Below the pieces are notes generated by a model. It did not search any database and was not told where the DNA came from. It saw only the letters and a program-made list of their open reading frames with translations. From assembly GCF_019279795.1 (NCBI RefSeq), contig NC_056725.1:1609416054-1609480053 (forward strand): a stretch of DNA of 64,000 nt, in the 5' to 3' direction. The position numbers were made by a program, and so were the translations under genes. Below are positions 1-10,855 of this stretch, one piece after another (positions within the stretch are counted from its first letter, which is position 1; every line of letters starts with the position of its first letter). The DNA is from Protopterus annectens. Taxonomy: Eukaryota; Chordata; Ceratodontiformes; Protopteridae.

Positions 1-560
1 GACTTTCAAGTAATTCTTAGTAGGTAGTGTTTTTTTCCATCACTGTAGTAGAGTAATCTTTGGTTGCTAGTGATTCCTGTCACCCAATGGTGTTGAATCT
101 GCCTGTTAGTCTATGATGTGTTTGAAGGTATGATAGCCACCCCAACCTACACATAAACACACACACCCACACATACACTCACACTCACACACCTTCCGTA
201 CTGCCCCCTTCTTATATTGCCTATATACATCTATACACTCAAACATACAGCCCCTTGCATGCACACATTATCACATACTTCCTATCCCCAGTTTACCACT
301 ACTGTCCTCAGTAATTACCTCTACCATGATGGCTGATCATGACCTCTTGGCTGTGTTCATTATTGCAGTGTAGGAAGAGTTACCAATTTAATCTACATGG
401 CTAAATTATTTCATGAATCGCTTAGCAAGTAGATGCCTTCCCTGAGGTAGTTTCAGGGGAGAGAACACATGACTAATTAGCATATGCCTGTATCTCGGGC
501 TGCCTCATTAGAATGTAGCATGGCTGTTGAGACAGCTCACCACAGTGCTATACATCTTTC
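1..560. other. Unassigned sequence
   Basis: No gene or recognisable element is seen here. A short, imperfect CA-rich stretch lies at about 150-195. The remainder is ordinary AT-rich sequence leading into the minisatellite. Confidence 0.6.
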
Positions 561-561
561 T

Positions 562-1118
562 GTAAGACCAATGTGGTAGGGCTATCTCTGAATACAACCT
601 AGTGATAGGGCCAGCACTGTATACAACACCATGATAGGGCCATCTCTGAACACAACACTGTGATGGGGCTGTTCTGAACACAACATGGTAATATGGCCAT
701 CTCTGAATACAACACAGTAATAGTGTCATCTCTGAATACAACACTGTGATAGGGCTGTCTCTGAGTAAAACACCATGATAGGGCCTTCTCTGAATACAAC
801 GCAGTGATAGGACCATCGCTGAATACAACATGGCGATAGGGCTGTCTTTGAAAGCAACACAGTGATAGTACCATCGCTAAATACAACATGGCAATAAGGA
901 TGTCTCTGAATAAAACACCATGACAGGGCCTTCTCTGAATACAACACAATGATAGGATCATCGCTGAATACAACATGATGATAGGGCTATCTCTGAATAC
1001 AACACAGTGATAGGACCATCATTGAATACAATATGGCGACAGGGCCATCTCTGAATACAACACAGTGATATGGCCATCGCTGAATGCAACACAGTGATAG
1101 TGCCATCTTTGAATTCGA
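562..1118. repeat. 29-bp minisatellite with 145-bp higher-order period
   Basis: About 19 head-to-tail copies of a 29-bp unit are visible, of the form CTCTGAATACAACACAGTGA followed by TAGGGCCAT. Variants alternate in a regular order. A rare variant containing AAAACACCATGA recurs at 759 and 904, exactly 145 bp or five units apart, so the array was partly amplified in blocks of five. Because 29 is not a multiple of three, the three minus-strand frames are sampled in turn and several short cysteine-rich open frames appear. They are by-products of the repeat and not genes. Confidence 0.9.
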
Positions 1119-1120
1119 CA

Positions 1121-1800
1121 GAATTACCACTTGATGTACACATTGCATGCATCTCATTATAACTCTTATGAATTTGGCCCAGAGGGATTTTGCTTACAAA
1201 GTAAAATCATAGCCAAATATTAAATGGAACGAACAATGTTGTTATTTAATTGTAACAATTCAAAACAGTTGTGTTCTTTGTGAGCTTTTAATTTGTCTTG
1301 GATTTAACACTTTTACTGTGATGGCAGCCAGTCTGGATACTGATCATAGCATACCCATAGCAAAATCTAAGCTGCTATGACTTGATTCAGATTAGAATAA
1401 TATATCACTGCTGCTCATTAATAATTAGTTCCATATTTCGGAGGTTCAGAAAAGAACAAAACTTGCAGCTCATGTATGTCTATTGCATTTTCAGGTTGAA
1501 TTGTTAATTAGCAGCAGTATTATGTGTCTCAGAGAAGACAAATATTTATCAAAATGTAAATGTCTTTACATCTTTGTTATCTCTAATAAGAAAACATTAA
1601 TATATCACAGGTAAAGAAATGTAAAATGTATACTACATCAGACTGTACATTGCTTCAAAAGTCAATGTTGACTGGCCTATCAAGTAAACAAAGGATTGTT
1701 GTACTACAAGCAGTTAGAATTTTAATTTCACATTTAACAATTGTGGATCATTAAAGGCTGCTGAGATACCCAATTTAGAAAAAGATTTTGCTTGTTGTAG
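1121..1800. other. Unassigned AT-rich sequence
   Basis: No coding potential, RNA gene or recognisable transposon signature was seen between the minisatellite and the decayed CR1 copy. Confidence 0.5.
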
Positions 1801-3060
1801 CATCATAGAGTCATAGGAATTGCAAGGCAATTTTTGCCTTGTCAACACCCACCCTTATAGTGTACTTCCTGCTTCTTAAAAATAAACAGGTCAGGTTCAG
1901 GATAAATTTGTAGGTGCCCATCCAGTCATCAAGGGTGCTCTTCAAAGAAACAAGCCATACCTCTCAGTTATACCTCATTATGAGGAACATTCTTCATTTT
2001 GAGTATTAAAAGTTTTGTTTTCCATGCTGTTCTACACTGAAGGAGTTTAGCATACATCCATTCTTAAAAAGTTTTTAAACAATTATCAATGGTAAATAAA
2101 ACAGACTAAAACTGTATCATATTAAATAATCAAAAACAATTGTATGTATGAATAAATAGCTAATAGCTATGCTGTGAGATTTTTATTTGAAGTTGCTAAT
2201 AAATATTCAACATTTTGCCCATTTGGTCCACATTCTGAAAGGCAGTATACCGCATTTTGGATCTGAAAGATTTAGAGCTCGGTTGCAAGGATGTCGCTCT
2301 GTTTAACATATAAAGATAGGTAAATATTAGGTAATGAATCTGTCTAGCATGTTTTTGTTTATATGTTGGTGAAAGTTTAATCTTTTAGATGTAGTGTTTG
2401 TAGAGTTGTTGGTCTTACAGAGATACAAGAGGTCATAGAGGCTTGGTTCTTAAGGGAGCAAATGTAAGATACAGATCACTGCATAAGAGTCTGTAGGAGA
2501 TAGAGTATAGAGACAGGGTTTTAAGTCTATCCATGTATCCTAGGGTCTTTAGGCATGTACGCTTTTTAGTCAAGAACTACTTGGGCATTTTAAGTTGGAC
2601 TATGTGTCTAGACAGATTCATAACAAAGGCGGCATTGTACTCAATAATTATACTAATAACATTTGAATATAGAGAGATGATAATATCTTTCAGCCTGGAT
2701 GAGATGCCTTTAATTGTTAACTGGGCTAATTAAAAGGATATTGTGACTAGTGATGTCACATGGTCATCAAAAGAAAAAGCGCTGTCAACCAAGGTGCCAA
2801 GATCCCCAGTTGTTGTGCTGGATGTGTCATAGTTTGGAGTGAAATGTTTTGCCAAATATAACAATACCCTTTTTTTAGCATTTAGCTTTAGTTCTTTTCC
2901 AGTACAGTGTTGATTTGTTGTAAGGCCCAATATCAATCAGTTATTTGTCAGTTATGCCCAGCTTCCAGTCTTCAGTATATTTCATTATTCATAGATCAGT
3001 ATTAGTTGCTTGAAGATCAGAGAAGTATTTACTAAGTAGGACTGACCACAGTACAACCAC
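1800..3060 (-). mobile_element. Decayed CR1-like LINE, 3' part (copy 1)
   Basis: Read on the minus strand, this is an old 5'-truncated CR1-like LINE. The 3' tail with its repeated tcatag motif lies near 1805-1820. The C-terminal part of ORF2 can be followed between about 2400 and 2900, for example a frame reading VIRDLRTQVDSSL-like residues (here ILGLTTN and DLGTLVDSAFSFDDHV) at about 2730-2936. The order of conserved stretches matches the better preserved copies at 7.1-8.7 and 24.4-26.3 kb. Many stops and indels are present, and the section 2030-2230 does not align by eye and may be a later insertion. Family assignment is moderately secure; the ends are approximate. Confidence 0.6.
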
Positions 3061-3497
3061 AGAGGTACACTACTAGTTACTTTTTAGTTTTATGAGGTAA
3101 CTCCTAATACTTTAACTATAACTATTCTAGTGCGGCCTTCTCAGTTAGAATACAGCCAGGTAGCCATCACTAGGGATCGCCATGATGTGCCTGGTTTCTT
3201 TACACAGAATACATCTGCAGCAGCTGGGTTTTCATCCGTACAGGTCTACTGTGAAGCGGTGCTGCAGCCTTTTGGTTTCAGCAATGCAGCTTATAGGGAA
3301 ATGTCTAGTGAGCTGCACACTGGAATCCTCCTGTGTCGTTGTTGATGTAGCCATAAAATGAGAGGGAGAATCATTTCTAACAGTACTGAGCTTTGTCCCA
3401 GGAAGAGAGTGTTTTAAGGAGGCAAGTGCATACTTAATAGCTATATATTATGTTTTAACTGCAAAGTGCTTGATTGATAAAAAACAAACAAAAAAGG
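3061..3497. other. Unassigned spacer
   Basis: The spacer between a CR1 relic and the RTE-like LINE contains a 71-codon open frame (3130-3345) that I do not recognise. I do not consider it a gene. Confidence 0.4.
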
Positions 3498-4740
3498 GTG
3501 ATTGATAAATGAATGTGCAGAGTATTAGAATGTAAGAAAGGAGATGCACAGTTCAGATTCAGATCAGGATGCAGCACAAGTGACCCGATGTTTGCAGTGA
3601 GACAGATAGTTGAGAAGAAGCTAGAGATGAGGAAAGAGTCCAACTGGGCATTCCTAGACTTGGAGAAAGCATATGATAAGGTCCCAAGAAAGCTGATCTA
3701 GGCAGTACTGCAGTGGTTCAAAGTCCCATAAACATTGGTAGAATTAGCGCAGGCTATGTATAAGGAACCAGTCACTTAAGTAGAAACAGCATTCGGCCTC
3801 GCAGAGGGGTTCCCAGTGGGAGAGGATGTACACCATGGGTCAGCTCTGAGCCCACTGCTGTTCATTATGGTGATGGACTACTTTAGCAAACAGGTTGGAG
3901 GGGACAGATCAACAAAGTTAATGTATACAGACAATGTGGGGTTACAGGCAGACTCTGAGCAAGAACTTCAGCAAAGGACAGTGGAATGGAATGCAAAACT
4001 GAAGGCACATGGGATGAATTTAAGAACAGATAAGACAGTGGTAGTGGCAGCAAATTGGGGAAATTAAAAGAAGCTGAGAATTGAGATAGAATGGAAGACA
4101 GTGGAACAGGTAAATAGCTTTAAGTATCTGGGAGGGGTAGTTGAGGAGAAGGGAAGTCTGAATGAAGAGGTCAAAGTTAGAATCAGAGGGGCTGCAGCCA
4201 ACTGGTATAGATTGCCAGGTGTTGTCTATGACAGAAGAATGCCAAAGAAGCTGAAAAGTAAGGTGTACAAGACAGTAGTGCAATCAGTACTACTGTGTGG
4301 TGCAGAAACATGGGCAGTAAAGGCAGAGCAGATGAAGAAGCTAGAGGTGATCGAAACAAAGTGCCTGAGAAGGGTGGTAGGATGCACACTGTGGGATAGA
4401 TGAAGAAATGAGGACATAACAGCAGAAGCCAAAGTAGCTCCAATTGCAGAAAACATCAAAGAGAACAGATTATGGTGGTTTGGACATGTGCAGAAAAGCA
4501 GAAGACAACCTGGTGAGGAAGATTTGGGACAGACAGGAAGAAGGTAAGAGGAAATGAGAGCATCTAGAAAAGAGGTGGATGGATTGTGCGAAAGAAGATC
4601 TGTGACAGTCAGGTATGCATGTTGAAGAATGCAGGAGTGTGGTACTGAATCAAGGGAGATGGCGACAGTTAACAAAATACCCCGACCCCGTGTAGAAAAT
4701 GGTAAAAAGGGGGTTGATAATGATGATGATGATGATGAAC
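3498..4740 (+). mobile_element. 5'-truncated RTE-like LINE with (GAT)n tail
   Basis: This is the 3' portion of an RTE-type non-LTR retrotransposon. In order I see: reverse transcriptase motif A (AFLDLEKAYDKVPRK, about 3645-3700), the SALSPLLFIMVMD stretch (about 3840-3880), a decayed catalytic YADD-type motif now reading YTDN (about 3923-3934), FKYLGGVVEEKGSLNEEVK (about 4120-4175), the LLCGAETWAVK stretch (about 4290-4325) and the C-terminal RWMDCAKEDL segment (about 4570-4605). The copy ends in the (GAT)n tract at 4717-4737, the kind of microsatellite tail typical of RTE elements. Stops and frameshifts separate the blocks and the catalytic site is mutated, so it is dead. It directly abuts the gypsy-type relic, so it may have inserted into it. 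Confidence 0.85.
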
Positions 4741-4899
4741 TACAAAGCGTTTAGCTTCTGCTTTATTTCATTTGTGATTCAGCCCACACTCTGGATGCTA
4801 CACCCAATCAATAATTTAGCTATTTTTTACTGCTCCTAAGCCTTTCTCTAAGTCAGTATAGACTATATATGATTGACTAGTTTAAGGATATGCTAATGG

Positions 4900-5760
4900 G
4901 CTCTAAACATCATGTTTCCATCAATTGCTTTAAATCAGCATTGGCTTCAGCTGTCCGGTTACTTTGAGGGTTATCTTTCACTTTGATTAGGTCTGTGAGT
5001 GGCTCTGCCCTTGCTGAATACTGCAGTAATAGTCTCATCCCAAGAATACATTCACGTGTTTCTTAACGATTAGCGTGCAACATCTTTTACTGCTTCTCCC
5101 TTTCCTCTTCAGGCTTAAAAACCCTCCATATTGTATATCCTAAATCTTTATCCTGGAGCATGTCTGTCTTCCTTTTGGAAGCACTAACACTAAATCCAGC
5201 TAACTTTAAAGCATTCAAAACACCCTCTACTCTGACCAAGATGGAAGCCACCATCACTGACCAAGATGGAAGCTGCAATCATCAAATTAGATAGCAGAAT
5301 ACTGACCATCGGGCTTTCTGACTTAGTGCATGAATTCTGGAAAGGTTGCAGGAGCATTATGCAGTATAAAAGGAAGGATTGTATATGTGAGTAACGTCTC
5401 AGTTAAAAAGCTACGTTTTCTTTATTATCAGTTCTTATAAGGATTTGCCAGTACTTCCTTGTGAGGTAAAATGTAATCAGGAACATTTCCTTCTCAGTAA
5501 GTTCATATCCAGTTTCTCTACCCTAGTTACTGGATAACTACTAATTTTTGAGATGCTGTTCAGCTTTCTAAATTTGTTAAAGGAATCAGTGGTCCCATCA
5601 GCATTAGATACTAATGTTGTAAGCTGTTCTGGTCACTGTTTGGCCCTTCTATTACTTCCTCTTGTACTACCTTTCTTTGTGACTCTGGTATTCTACAAAG
5701 TTTTAAGTTAGCCGTTTCTCCAGGAATGGTCTATCTTTAGTGTTGCATCAGGATTATTCT
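4900..5760 (-). pseudogene. Reverse transcriptase relic of the Gmr1-like element
   Basis: Decayed RT domain on the minus strand. From the N-terminal side: NADGTTDSFNKFRKLNS (about 5600), corresponding to the ADGT.RFCVD.RKLN motif of gypsy-type RTs; a segment resembling the PFGL.GAPATFQ region (about 5300-5340), heavily altered; then VEGVLNALKLAGFSVSASK and LGYTIW (5278-5087), the thumb-side RT block that follows the YLDD motif. After it come residues resembling the ..PLTDL.. start of the RNase H region (about 4950-4990). The catalytic YLDD itself is not preserved. Several stops and shifts are present. Confidence 0.7.
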
Positions 5761-5949
5761 GCCCAAGACCTCTAAAAATGCTTTCTTTTTTCCTTAATAA
5801 AAACTCTTTTTTATTTCTTGTTTCTGTGGCTTAAATAGTTCACCATCAAACTGAACTGCAGGTACTGAAGTCAGTTTTATATCTTCACTAAGATACTAGT
5901 TTCTGATGCTAAACTAACTACAGGACTTTGTAATTCCTTGCATGGCATA

Positions 5950-6990
5950 AGAACATTGATATGGTACACCTATTCTGGACTTCTCTTATCGGTCTGTCTA
6001 ACTCTGTAGTTTAACTCATTTTTTTTCAAATGAACCCTGTGATTTATCCAAACATTTGTTTTCTGCTTACAGGACAAAACTTAACAGGCTGACTCTTGTG
6101 TTAAATTCCCTGGTTCTTGCATTCCGGATACAGACACCTTGTTGTGTAGATCGGGATCTTATCATATTCCAGGACGATGGACAACACCACTTTCAGCTTG
6201 TCTTGAAAATGTGCATAGTGTTCTGTAACACTTTTAAAACATTTTTTATTTTCTTCCTAAGTTTTTCTGGCAATATCTAACAGCCAGCAAGTCTGTCTGC
6301 CATATATTTACTCAAAAAGACTTAACCCTGTCATGTCGTTTGTTATTTTTTGGTGTCAGACAGGAGCAATAATTTTAACTGGTCCACACTTTTCATATTT
6401 TCCTCAGTAGCTATTCAGTACTAACTTGAATGCTAAGTTAAAATGCATCATTTATTAATCTGACCAATGATAGTAGATTGAGGTATATAACTGCTTGACC
6501 AAAAAGCAGTGGTGCAGTTGACGCATTATGCTGGACATAATTAAAGTCCCCTGGTCAATGGATTTTATATTCATAGGTGCCCTTACTCTGGAAAATAATA
6601 AGACTAGCTCCACAGCTATAGCATTAACATTAGCTTCCCATAGTGTGGGAGCTTCAAGGTGCTTAGTTACATAATCCAATATAGCTAAGATAAATCAGAA
6701 CTCATTGATGGCTTTTAGCAATGACCCAGCAATGTCTACACAAATATGTTCAGCTAGCACATCTATGATAGGCAAGGGAATCAATGGATTTTTAAAATCT
6801 ATGTGATGGGCTGTCCTCCGTCATTCAGTACTTTCTTACTTGCTGAAACTTTAACACATTCTGATTGAGTTCTCTATCAAAAAGACTGTCTTTTACTCAC
6901 TGATTCTGCACATTTTTAAATGGGGAGAGTCTTTCACTATAATTATGTCTTGAGTTAATTTGGGTACTACGTTTAAAAGATAATTTACCT
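5950..6990 (-). pseudogene. Integrase relic of the Gmr1-like element
   Basis: Minus-strand integrase remnant. A linker reading PLIPLPIIDV precedes the core, whose first catalytic aspartate lies in VDIAGSLLKAINEF (about 6710-6760; the family norm is MDIVGPL). Next is LDYVTKHLEAPTL (about 6635-6680), then SIDQGTLIMSS with the second catalytic Asp (about 6540-6570) and VKQLYTSIYY (about 6470-6495). Further on, MTGLSLFE.IYGRQ (about 6290-6330) and a VYHINVLM block (about 5955-5980) correspond to the C-terminal part of gypsy-group integrases. Its position upstream of RT on the same strand is the important point. Confidence 0.75.
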
Positions 6991-7116
6991 GTCCAAATGT
7001 GTTTGTGTTTCATCATTTGGTGAGGTCTGCTAATCTATGCTAGTTAAGTAATGCAATGCTGTTTCTTATCTCCATAAATGAAAACTTCAGGAGCTTTGAT
7101 AGGAACTACTTTCGCA

Positions 7117-8706
7117 GGTTCATAGGTGTGTACTAGGTGAATGGCCCTGGAGCCTTTACAAGCCTAGCCCATAGAAGTGCCCTGGCATTGTGCCGCCCAA
7201 TGTTAGTTCCCAATGGCTCTATCAAATAGAGCCACTGGAGTGATCCCTGGGGTGAACTTTCAATTTCCCTTCCACTAATCAAGACTTCTCTTGAAGAGGG
7301 CCAGTGAGGTGGTCTGCTTGACATGTATGGGAAGTCTATTCCAGAGCATGGGCAGTCTCTGGGTTGTGAACCTGTCCCTCCAGCATGTTCTGTTGTTTGT
7401 GGTAATGAGGTTGAGGTCTCTAGAGCATGTGGTGTGGAGGGACTGGGATTTCTTTAGATGTAGCATTTCTAACAGAGCTGGGTCAGACAAGGCTTTGTAT
7501 GTCAAGCAGAGATCACCTCTTAGTAGACAATAGGAGACAGACAATAGCTGGAGTTTTTAGAGTCTGTCCATGTAGGGCATGTGTTTAAGGCCTAAGACCC
7601 TCTTTGTGAGGTACTTTTGTTGCCTCCCCAGCTGTTGCAGGTGTCTAGTGAGGTACATGCCAAATGGGGCATTATACTCTATGACTGGTCTAATGAGAGA
7701 AGAGTGGAGAGAAATGATGACCTCTTTCTTCCTGGATGCAAAACCCTTGACAATAAGATGTGCTATATAGAAGGACTTTCTGACCACAGTGGCAATGTGG
7801 TGGTCGAAGGAGAAGTTGCTGTCAACCTGTGTCCTCAGATCTCTTATAACACCTTCAGTATTCAGTGGGCTCCCATCAATGTGGTAATTAGTGGGAATTG
7901 AGTTTTTCCCAAAGGGGATGACGATGGATTTTTTGGCATTAAGAAGCTTAAGGCCATGGTTTCAGCACCAGTCATTGGTCTCAGTGAGGCCTTTCTGTAG
8001 GATGTCTGCATCACATGGGGAGTTAATAATGGCTCCCAGCTTGCACTCGTCAGTGAACTTGGTCAGCCAGAGTCCATCCGTGTTGGCCTGGACTTCTGAG
8101 AAGTAGATGCCAAGCAGGAGAGGACCTAGGACTGATCCCTGTGAGACTCAACTCATGACTGGTCTGCAGTCTGACTTGGAGTCCGCTGCTTTCACACTGT
8201 GGGTTGTATCTGTGAGACAATTTGCAACCCACCTAATGATATAGGGGTTGATGCCTAGTTTGTTGAGTTTCTCAATAATTCCTTAATGAGGACTGATATC
8301 AAAGGCCTTAGCCAGATCGAGGTAGGCTGTATGAACTGCCTTACCCTCATCCACAGCTCTGGTGACTGATTCAAAGAAGTCAACCAGGTTGAGCAGGCAT
8401 TATCTACCTTTCACAAAACCAAATTGCGTGGGATATTGAGTTTGGAGATTCCCTATATCCTTGTTAATTAGGTCCATGATGATGTGCTCCATAGTCTTAC
8501 ATATAAGACTCGTCAGGCTAATGGGTCTTTCCAGGGTCTGTAATCGCTCCTCCTTTATGAAGAGAGATGACTGTAGCAGTTCGCCATTCAGTAGGGACAA
8601 AGTCTTAGGTGAGGCTGTGAGTGAACAGGGCACACAGATGTGGTGCCAGTTCACTTTGTAATTCATGTAGAACACAGCCAGGGAGATTGTCGGGATTTCT
8701 TTCTAC
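7117..8706 (-). mobile_element. 5'-truncated CR1-like LINE (copy 2), inserted in the Gmr1-like relic
   Basis: Reads 5' to 3' on the minus strand from about 8706 to 7117. ORF2 blocks in order: a segment like PDNLPGCVL (about 8680), LTSLICKTMEHIIMDL (about 8470-8540), FGFVKGR (about 8400-8425), a YLDLAKAFD-type motif A (about 8295-8340), VSQGSVLGPLL (about 8120-8150), FTDE in place of the catalytic FADD (about 8050), then VIRDLRTQVDS (about 7830-7860), VRKSFYIAHLIVKGF (about 7740-7790), LIRPVIEYNAPFGMYL (about 7640-7690) and LWNRLPIHVKQTTS (about 7290-7340). The 3' UTR runs 7120-7270 and ends in the family's AGGTTCATAGG (sense CCTATGAACCT) terminus. It separates the gag and integrase parts of the older element. 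Confidence 0.85.
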
Positions 8707-8924
8707 AAGTTCATTGTCTCTTTATCGACATGATACTACTGCCTTACAGCCTTTCTCACCTGTATATATGTAGTAGTTAATTAGCTTTGCAGTAGCACAG
8801 TAACAGAGGACAGTTTTAACAATTCTAGCAGATAATTTATTGCATTCCATAGGTATATCAGTAGTAGCAAGCTTTTCAGTAGTATTTATTACTCTGCAGC
8901 AGAGTTACTGTCACTAGTAAAACA

Positions 8925-9070
8925 TATATCTGTGACCCCTTTCTCCACATTTAAAACAGTGTTACCATGACTAGTACAAAATTCTATTTATATGACCCTT
9001 TTCACGACACATAAAACGGAGTATGCCTATAGCTCATAGCTGATAATTTTGACTTTTACCAACAGCTGAC
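8925..9070 (-). pseudogene. gag nucleocapsid relic with two CCHC knuckles
   Basis: In one minus-strand frame two adjacent zinc knuckles can be read: RFMCREKGHINRILY and CFKCGERGHRYMFY. Both keep the C-x2-C-x4-H spacing, or all but one cysteine of it, and both have lost the final cysteine to tyrosine. Two knuckles in tandem are usual for gag of gypsy-group elements. The segment sits upstream of the integrase relic on the same strand, on the other side of the inserted CR1 copy, so I assign it to the same element. Small and decayed, but specific. Confidence 0.6.
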
Positions 9071-9120
9071 ACAAGTTTTATTAAGGATGCAGACTGCTCA
9101 TTTCTATGCATAATATTAAT

Positions 9121-9366
9121 ATGGGCGGCACAGTGGTGCAGCGGTTAACGTTGTCGCCTCACAGCAAGAGGTTCTCCGGTTCGATTCTTGGCTGAGGTGC
9201 CTTCTGTGTGGAGTTTGCATGTTCTCCCTGTGTTTGCGTGGGTTTCCGCCCACATTCCAAAGACATGTATCTGGAGCATTTCTCCCCGGGCCTCCACTGA
9301 AAACAGGCTCTGTGGAACCTAGTCGGACATTCCCGGTCAACAAATGTTAAATAAATAAATAAATAA
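9121..9366 (+). mobile_element. V-SINE-type tRNA-derived SINE (SINE-A)
   Basis: tRNA-like head with A box (GTGGTGCAGCGGTTAACG area, about 9132-9150) and B box (GGTTCGATTCT, about 9179-9190). Next comes the conserved central segment CTTCTGTGTGGAGTTTGCAT (about 9201-9220) shared by V-SINE/DANA-type SINEs, and a 3' tail (about 9275-9350) ending in (AAAT)n. Its tail is nearly the same as the 3' end of the L2-like LINEs in this window. AATATTAA occurs directly before (9112-9119) and after (9367-9374), a probable target-site duplication. It is inserted in gag of the Gmr1-like relic. Confidence 0.85.
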
Positions 9367-9374
9367 AATATTAA

Positions 9375-9570
9375 GCATAAGAATCATTTTAGTAGTATAA
9401 TAAACCTTTCAGTGTCTTTAAGTTCAATTTGATATGTAAGCGTTCTTAAAGCAGCAGGTAAAGATCTCTTAAATTTGTCATTGGCTAACACTTCCACCAT
9501 TTTATTTTAGTATATTGACTGTCATGATCTAACCATAAATAAATTACATGCTTTAAGTGACATAATGGAT
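9375..9570 (-). pseudogene. gag capsid-like relic of the Gmr1-like element
   Basis: On the minus strand, a frame reading LANDKFKRSLPAALRTL (about 9440-9500) resembles the C-terminal capsid part of gag in vertebrate gypsy elements. It lies immediately upstream of the zinc-knuckle remnant when the inserted SINE is ignored. Only this block is recognisable. The sequence from 9570 to about 9850 may be more gag but is too decayed to read. Confidence 0.45.
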
Positions 9571-9850
9571 GTTTTACTGTTTCATTGTCAGAAAATGTCC
9601 AGCGATGAAGCTTTTGATCTTGTACCTTTGAGGTAACACAATCTGTGGCAAGTAATGCATTTTAACCTTTTATAGTATGGATACTCAGTCCTTTCCTAAC
9701 TCTCCAAACTAGGAAGGATTTCAGTTATTCATTGATCAACTGGATTGAAAGGATCCTGACCTCTATGTATATGTTCCATTCCTTGTGGTGTGTGTGTGTA
9801 CTTTTCAAAGTCAATAAGATATACCTCTTGGTCTTCCACCCAGTTATTTT

Positions 9851-10476
9851 TTAAGTGGCAGAACAGTCCTTATTATAGGGATACATATTGTCACTTCTAT
9901 CATGCTCCTGGTTACAACAGGGAAAGTTTAAAATAATTGTTTTAAATTTGTTATCCTGGCAAATGTGCAAGCACACAGGTGTACTCAGCAAAGGAAGAAA
10001 TCATGCAGCACACACTGCAGCTCTTTCTCTCTCCCGTTAGAAAAACGTATTCTCAAATAAATAGCTGCTTTATGTTGACAATGATAGATAAATGTTAGAA
10101 CACTCCCATACAAAGGTTTGCCAAACCTTGAGGCTGCTTTTCACAAATGTGTAACATTAAAGGATGAAGAGGCATCCTTCTCAGAAATCAACATTATTAT
10201 ACTATAGAACTTAAAACTAGCAGATTATTTTAAAACAAAAGTTTTAGAAGAACAGTAAGTTCATAAATAATACTTTAAAACAGCTTCATAATGAAAATGC
10301 TATCTTCTTTCAAGTGTTTTGACATCAAATCCTCCTTCAAAAAATTACTTGTTTTGTTACATAAACCTATTTTGGCAAATATTGCAAATTATTCCTCTCT
10401 GGTATTAAAGAAACTCATCCAACTAAGGCAAAAAAAATCCAGCTTAAAACAAAGGCATTCATTTATGTTATGTTTA

Positions 10477-10478
<2 letters not shown>
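9851..10478. other. Unassigned sequence
   Basis: No gene or known element is recognised. An open frame from 10291 runs into the microsatellite and has no recognisable product. Confidence 0.4.
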
Positions 10479-10563
<85 letters not shown>

Positions 10564-10592
10564 CGTGTGTGTGCGTGTGTGTATGTGTATGT
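10479..10592. repeat. Compound microsatellite (CT)n(TA)n(TG)n
   Basis: About 11 CT units (10481-10502) pass into about 24 TA units (to 10549) and then into TG units with occasional GC interruptions. Periodic IY and CV peptides that can be translated from it are artefacts. Confidence 0.95.
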
Positions 10593-10675
10593 GCATGTAT
10601 ATACTGTTTAAATCGAACCTTTGGATAAATTACACCTCAGTATTTGGTAGTTTCTTGTACTTTAAAATTTACTGT

Positions 10676-10711
10676 TTTACATATATATAGCATACACATG
10701 TAAAGATATAT

Positions 10712-10765
<54 letters not shown>

Positions 10766-10770
10766 ATATA

Positions 10771-10830
<60 letters not shown>

Positions 10831-10855
10831 TATATATATATATATATATATATAT
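10676..10855. repeat. (TA)n arrays flanking MITE-1
   Basis: Long TA tracts with a few TAGACA interruptions lead directly into the left terminal inverted repeat of MITE-1. A TA-rich insertion site or TA target duplication would explain this placement. Confidence 0.9.

Larger units (their letters stand above)
4741..9850 (-). mobile_element. Gmr1-like Ty3/gypsy retrotransposon relic (IN before RT), interrupted
   Basis: Minus-strand relic of an LTR retrotransposon. Reading 5' to 3' (from high to low coordinates) the recognisable parts are gag capsid (about 9400-9560), two CCHC zinc knuckles (about 8930-9050), integrase zinc-finger area and core (about 6990-6300), integrase C-terminal region (about 6000-5950), reverse transcriptase (about 5760-5087) and the start of an RNase H-like part (about 5000-4900). 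The sequences are of Ty3/gypsy type but integrase precedes RT, the copia-like order known for Gmr1-type elements of fishes. A CR1 LINE (7117-8706) and a V-SINE (9121-9366) are inserted in it, and an RTE LINE abuts its 3' side. I found no LTRs. All reading frames are broken. The upper boundary is uncertain. Confidence 0.7.

Noticed and set aside
508-1152. Several overlapping minus-strand open frames rich in Cys and Tyr
   Set aside because: They are the three translations of the 29-bp minisatellite and carry no independent evidence of coding.
4741-9850. Endogenous retrovirus instead of a gypsy-type element
   Set aside because: The RT and integrase motifs are of Ty3/gypsy type, integrase precedes RT, and no envelope-like region or LTR is seen.
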